Assembly (NCBI RefSeq): GCF_020283565.1
Contig: NC_060065.1
Coordinates: forward strand, 50,332,409 to 50,396,408
DNA length: 64,000 nucleotides
Direction of reading: 5' to 3'
From: Trifolium pratense
Taxonomy: Eukaryota > Streptophyta > Magnoliopsida > Fabales > Fabaceae
This document shows positions 60,470 through 64,000 of the stretch, piece by piece. The translations under genes and the position numbers were made by a program. The notes below the pieces were generated by a model, which saw nothing but the letters and a program-made list of their open reading frames with translations, was not told the DNA's origin and ran no database searches. Numbering within the stretch: the first letter of the stretch is position 1; each line of letters opens with the position of its first letter.

Positions 60470-61529
60470 TAGGGGTGTGCATGGTTTGGAAACCACACCA
60501 CACCACACCTAATTGATGGTTTTAGTTCTAAACCAAAACCATTTCAATAACAAACCGGTTATTTTTTAAAACTAATTTGGATTTGGTTATTAACCGGATC
60601 GAACCAATTTATAACCGGTTTGTAATAAAATTTAAGTTATTCACATGATCCAATTTTAAATAGGTTTTTTACTTAAACTAATTTTTTTTATTAGTTGATT
60701 AAAAAAAATAGATTTATTAATTATTTTAAAAACATAATTTTTCATTAATTTTATGATTGAATTGGTTTATAATCAACCCACAAAATATTTTTTTTAAACC
60801 CAAATTATTTTTTACTTAGCCGAAAACTTATTTTTTATATTGTTTTAAAAATATTTTTTATTATTTAAAAAAAGAGTAATTTTTAAAATTAAAAAATCTG
60901 ATTTTTAAATACAAAAAAAACTAATAAATAGGAAAAAAATTAAAATACTAAATTTTTGAAAAACTAAAAACATTAAAAACTGATTTTTTAATTATTTTTA
61001 AAAAAAACTGAATTTTTTAATTATTTTTAAAAATTAAAAACATTAAAAACTGATTTTTTTAATTATTTTTAAAATAATTATTAAAAATCTGATTTTTAAA
61101 ATAAAATAATATTAAAATAGTATGGGTGGTTGGTGGTGGCCGGCCGCCGGAGCACCACCGCCGGCCACCGTGAAAGTTGCCGGAGGTCTGCCGGAAACCG
61201 CCGTCCGCCGCCGGAGCGCCGCCGCACCGGCCACCGGTGGTCGGCGTTGACCACCGGTTGACCACCGGTCCTCCACCCCTCTTTTAATTAATTATTTTAT
61301 TATATAATAAAGAATTTTAAAAAATTGAAGATTGAGCCTGAATTAGCTATTGGGCCTAAATTTTCAAACCAATTCCAAACCAAATTACAAAATGTGGTTA
61401 TGGTTTATAATTGGTGTTTTTTTATTGGAGTGGTGTGGTTTTTTTTTTAAATGGATTTTACAAACTAAAATTGGATATGGATTGGTTAGTAATTTGGTTA
61501 AGGATAACCAAATTTTTTGCACACCCCTA
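60470..61529. mobile_element. Large hAT-type MITE with perfect TSD and GC-rich core
   Basis: 1,060 bp with ends TAGGGGTGTGCATGG and TTTTTTGCACACCCCTA, and perfect 8-bp TSD GTAACAAC at 60462-60469 and 61530-61537. Sub-terminal regions have many AACCGG, AACCAAA and GGTTT blocks. Most of it is very AT-rich, but 61130-61270 is a block of CCGCCGG-type sequence. No transposase is seen. The frame across the GC block is proline/glycine-rich low complexity and is not called a gene. Confidence 0.88.
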
Positions 61530-61812
61530 GTAACAACCATAACAATACATATGGTTTGCATATCAATGTCATGTAGCAAATGAACCATTGAGTTAGATTT
61601 TGATTTGAGAAGAAAATGAATAGAGCAATCTATGGCCTAAATTTTATCTTCTATAGTAATATTGACTAATACAAAGGAAAATTGGCTCGAGTTAAGCCTT
61701 GAAAGAGAAACGAACTATGTGGCTGAAAGTTCCGATACTTTAGGATCGTGTCTTGTGTCCGTGTATATGTTAATGCTTCACAGAGAATTAGTGAAGCTTA
61801 TAACGACCGAGT
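61530..61812. other. Short 3' flank of the SKS gene
   Basis: About 280 bp between the hAT MITE and the SKS stop codon. Probably includes the 3' untranslated region; no other feature seen. Confidence 0.4.
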
Positions 61813-64000
61813 TCAATGACCAACAGCTCGACCACATCGCAAAGCATTACTTGGTAGGGGATACTCATCCCTCCACGAATTCGCAGGAGAATACACACGA
61901 AGATAGAATTGTTGTCCTAAATACTGATGAGCCCAATTCTCTGATCTTACATTCCACATTCCAACATTGTCCAAAGGCATGTACACAGCACTCCATGACT
62001 TAGGATACACCTACATAATGTAGTGTGCATCAAAACACAAAATAAATGCATATTTATCGTCACAATTTAATCATACTATAACAAACTTAAAAAATTTCAT
62101 GAAAATTTATCAACATTGGTACCTGAACTGTGCAACGAGATATTGTGTCGGCCAAATTGTAATTTGACCTGCTTGCAGGAGACCATTGGCCTCCATCCAT
62201 TCTGAAAATGTAGTTATCATAAAAATGTTACATTATTATCGAGTGATTCGCCAATTTAGTCCTTAAAATTGTAACACGCTGTTGAGTTGTGTATTCCAAT
62301 TTTATTAGGTGAAACTTACCCTACAACAAAGAAGTGATGACCATCAATGTGCCAAGATTGCACACTGTCTTCAGGATTTTCGAACACAATCTCGACATAG
62401 CCTCGAAAATCAGCAGCCATGACAGAAGTCTGGAGGTAAGCACCGCCACCAGTTGGATTGTCCGAGATACTTCCAAGGCTGAAAACTCCTTGGATCTTGA
62501 AATAATCAGCCAGTTTAAGTGGCGTATCAGCAGGGATAAAGGAAACACTATTAACGGCATATCTTTGCTTGCCATTTATAATTGGTGCAGAGTTTTGAAG
62601 TCTAATTGTACGTGTCGTGTTTATCAAACCATAATGGTATGATCCTTGTGGATTAGGTCTTGGTCCACTAGCCGTAAGATTCCTCCTGAATGGTGAAACG
62701 TTCTTTTTAGTATAACATTTAATGATCATGTACATAAATTTTTAACAGAAGTGGAAATTACAGCAATACCTGAGAGAACGAGCTTGTTCGAGAGACCAAT
62801 CGATTTGAATTGTGAGACCACCTGGGGGTGGACCAGAAACAGTTTTTGCCGAGTTACTGTAATGAAGTATGGAGGTAGCTGTTAATATTTGAGAAGTAAA
62901 TCGTGATGAGACAACGATATAATAGTCTTGTGGTGGTTGATCGGTAGTAACTAAAACTGAGTAACTCTGCCCTAAATGAATGTCAAGGGAATCATAAGTG
63001 TTTTGTAGTGTGTGTATTCCTTCCACTTCAACTAGCTTCATCTTATGGCCTTGAATTCTAAAATTAATGGAAGTTGTGAGTCCAACATTTGATATCCGGA
63101 ATCGGTAAGTGTTGCCTGCCAAATAATCAACAAAATTGTAACTAACATTGTTGAGTATGACTCAAATTCACTGAACTCCTGATCAATCGTTCGTGTTTTT
63201 GTGTGCATTTTATTTTTTGTCTTCTTTAAAACCAAATTTGTTATGCTAACAAATATCCTTATCATAGAATCAATCTTCAAGAAAACAAAATGGTTGAAGT
63301 TATCGTAATGTACCTTGATCAACATTAAATGTGTAAGCATTAGAACCTCGGCCATTGATGATAAGTCCATCGGGAAAAGGAAGGTCACTTCCATTGTCTA
63401 GAATGGCCTTCAGATCCTGAATTAAGATCAGACGGTTCAGATCACATATTCATTGAATCAATTTTAAACAATATCGACTATTGATTTAGATTAGAGTATC
63501 AGACAGTCGAGATAAGTAACTACGTGACACAGTTACTACAGGAAATCTGTTTCCTTAATGAAATAGTAACGATACTTACGGTGTGATTTTTGCTGTACCA
63601 ATCTCCTGCCAATATAGTGAAATCATTGGAAGGAGGAGGAAAAGGTACAGGAATCATCGGGCGGCTGCTAATTTTGATGCCACCGTAACCGCCTGCAGCC
63701 TTGTGCATTGCAAGGGAGGGAAAGTAAAAGTAGCTACCAATCTGATCTTTAACTTGAAGAACATATGTGAAGTTCTGTCCTGGTGGAATTGGACAGTTTG
63801 TGCCATATACTCCATCTTGCCATGAATTCCTCCTTTGTTCCACCCCATTCCTATTAAGAACCATCACATCCTCTTAATATTAGTCTACTCAAATAATGAC
63901 ACATAAAAATGAGATATATTAATTTATATGTAGACAGTAGGATTTAGTGTTGCTTTTTCATATCTTTCTGAAGTTATAATCAAATTGTTGAGTATGACTC
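61813..64000 (-). CDS. SKU5-similar (SKS) multicopper-oxidase-like protein, 5' end outside window
   Basis: Secreted cupredoxin-fold protein of the SKS group, related to laccases and ascorbate oxidase, linked to cell-wall expansion and pollen-tube growth. Visible exons: 63850-63580, 63416-63314, 63115-62770, 62685-62320, 62201-62123, 62010-61813, all GT-AG and in phase. They give about 450 aa ending GRAVGH. Family signatures: RRNSWQDGVYGTNCPIPPG, SYFYFPSLAMHKAAGGYG, GNTYRFRISNVG, ARSLRRNLTASGPRPNPQGS, SWHIDGHHFFVVGMDGG, VYPKSWSAVY, NVRSENWAHQYLGQQFYLRV. The C-terminal type-1 copper site (HCHIxxH) of true oxidases is replaced by the NVRSENW stretch, so it is expected to lack laccase activity. 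The last exon has no hydrophobic GPI signal, unlike SKU5 itself. The signal peptide exon lies beyond base 64000. Confidence 0.92.

Noticed and set aside
61059..61265. Gly/Arg-rich frame over the GC-rich block
   Set aside because: Low complexity inside a MITE, no domain, and open on the opposite strand as well.

Overview
This window looks like AT-rich nuclear DNA from a legume of the inverted-repeat-lacking clade, most likely Medicago or a close relative. The reasons are genes interrupted by GT-AG introns, plant-only gene families (cellulose synthase-like, WRKY, SKU5-similar), very dense small DNA transposons and LTR retrotransposon debris, and three genes shaped like nodule-specific cysteine-rich (NCR) peptides, a family known only from that clade. 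The species is inferred; no sequence comparison was run.

Layout. 1-3035: a foldback element cut by the window edge, and a 205-bp tandem duplication split by a hAT-type MITE. 3036-7284 (-): an apparently intact nine-exon cellulose synthase-like B gene of 742 aa. 7430-37300: a repeat-rich accessory block with copia, gypsy-like, LINE and Helitron remnants and at least a dozen MITEs, many with clear target-site duplications (TSDs). It carries three two-exon NCR-like genes at 11159, 19766 and 26883. 37300-41400: retroelement debris and two Stowaway-like MITEs. 41456-45020 (+): a five-exon group IIb WRKY factor of 555 aa. 45021-53908: mostly intergenic. 53909-55105 (+): an intronless MAPKKK17/18-type kinase of 398 aa. 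56809-58073 (-): a two-exon BAP31-like ER membrane protein that may be cut short at its C-terminus. 59470-61529: a TRIM remnant and two MITEs, one 1,060 bp long with a GC-rich core. 61813-64000 (-): a SKU5-similar multicopper-oxidase-like gene whose first exon lies beyond the right edge.

History of the NCR block. An older duplication made unit A (about 8.57-13.25 kb) and unit B (about 17.83-21.15 kb, continuing at 32.4-35.6 kb). A minus-strand copia retrotransposon, now 21151-32414, inserted just downstream of the NCR gene in unit B. A 6.8-kb tandem duplication starting at 18896 then put a third NCR copy (unit C, from 25727) inside the copia body. Because the three units are homologous, several later MITE insertions can be checked against an empty site in another unit.

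The strongest biological signal is between NCR copies 2 and 3. Their 73-nt signal-peptide exons are identical and the intron just before exon 2 differs at about 2 percent of positions. In the aligned mature region all nine changed codons are replacements, a two-codon deletion and a C-terminal extension are added, and the predicted net charge moves from about -2 to +4. This fits fast diversification of a symbiosis peptide by local duplication. The single-copy genes (CslB, WRKY, MAPKKK, BAP31-like, SKS) are functionally unrelated to each other.
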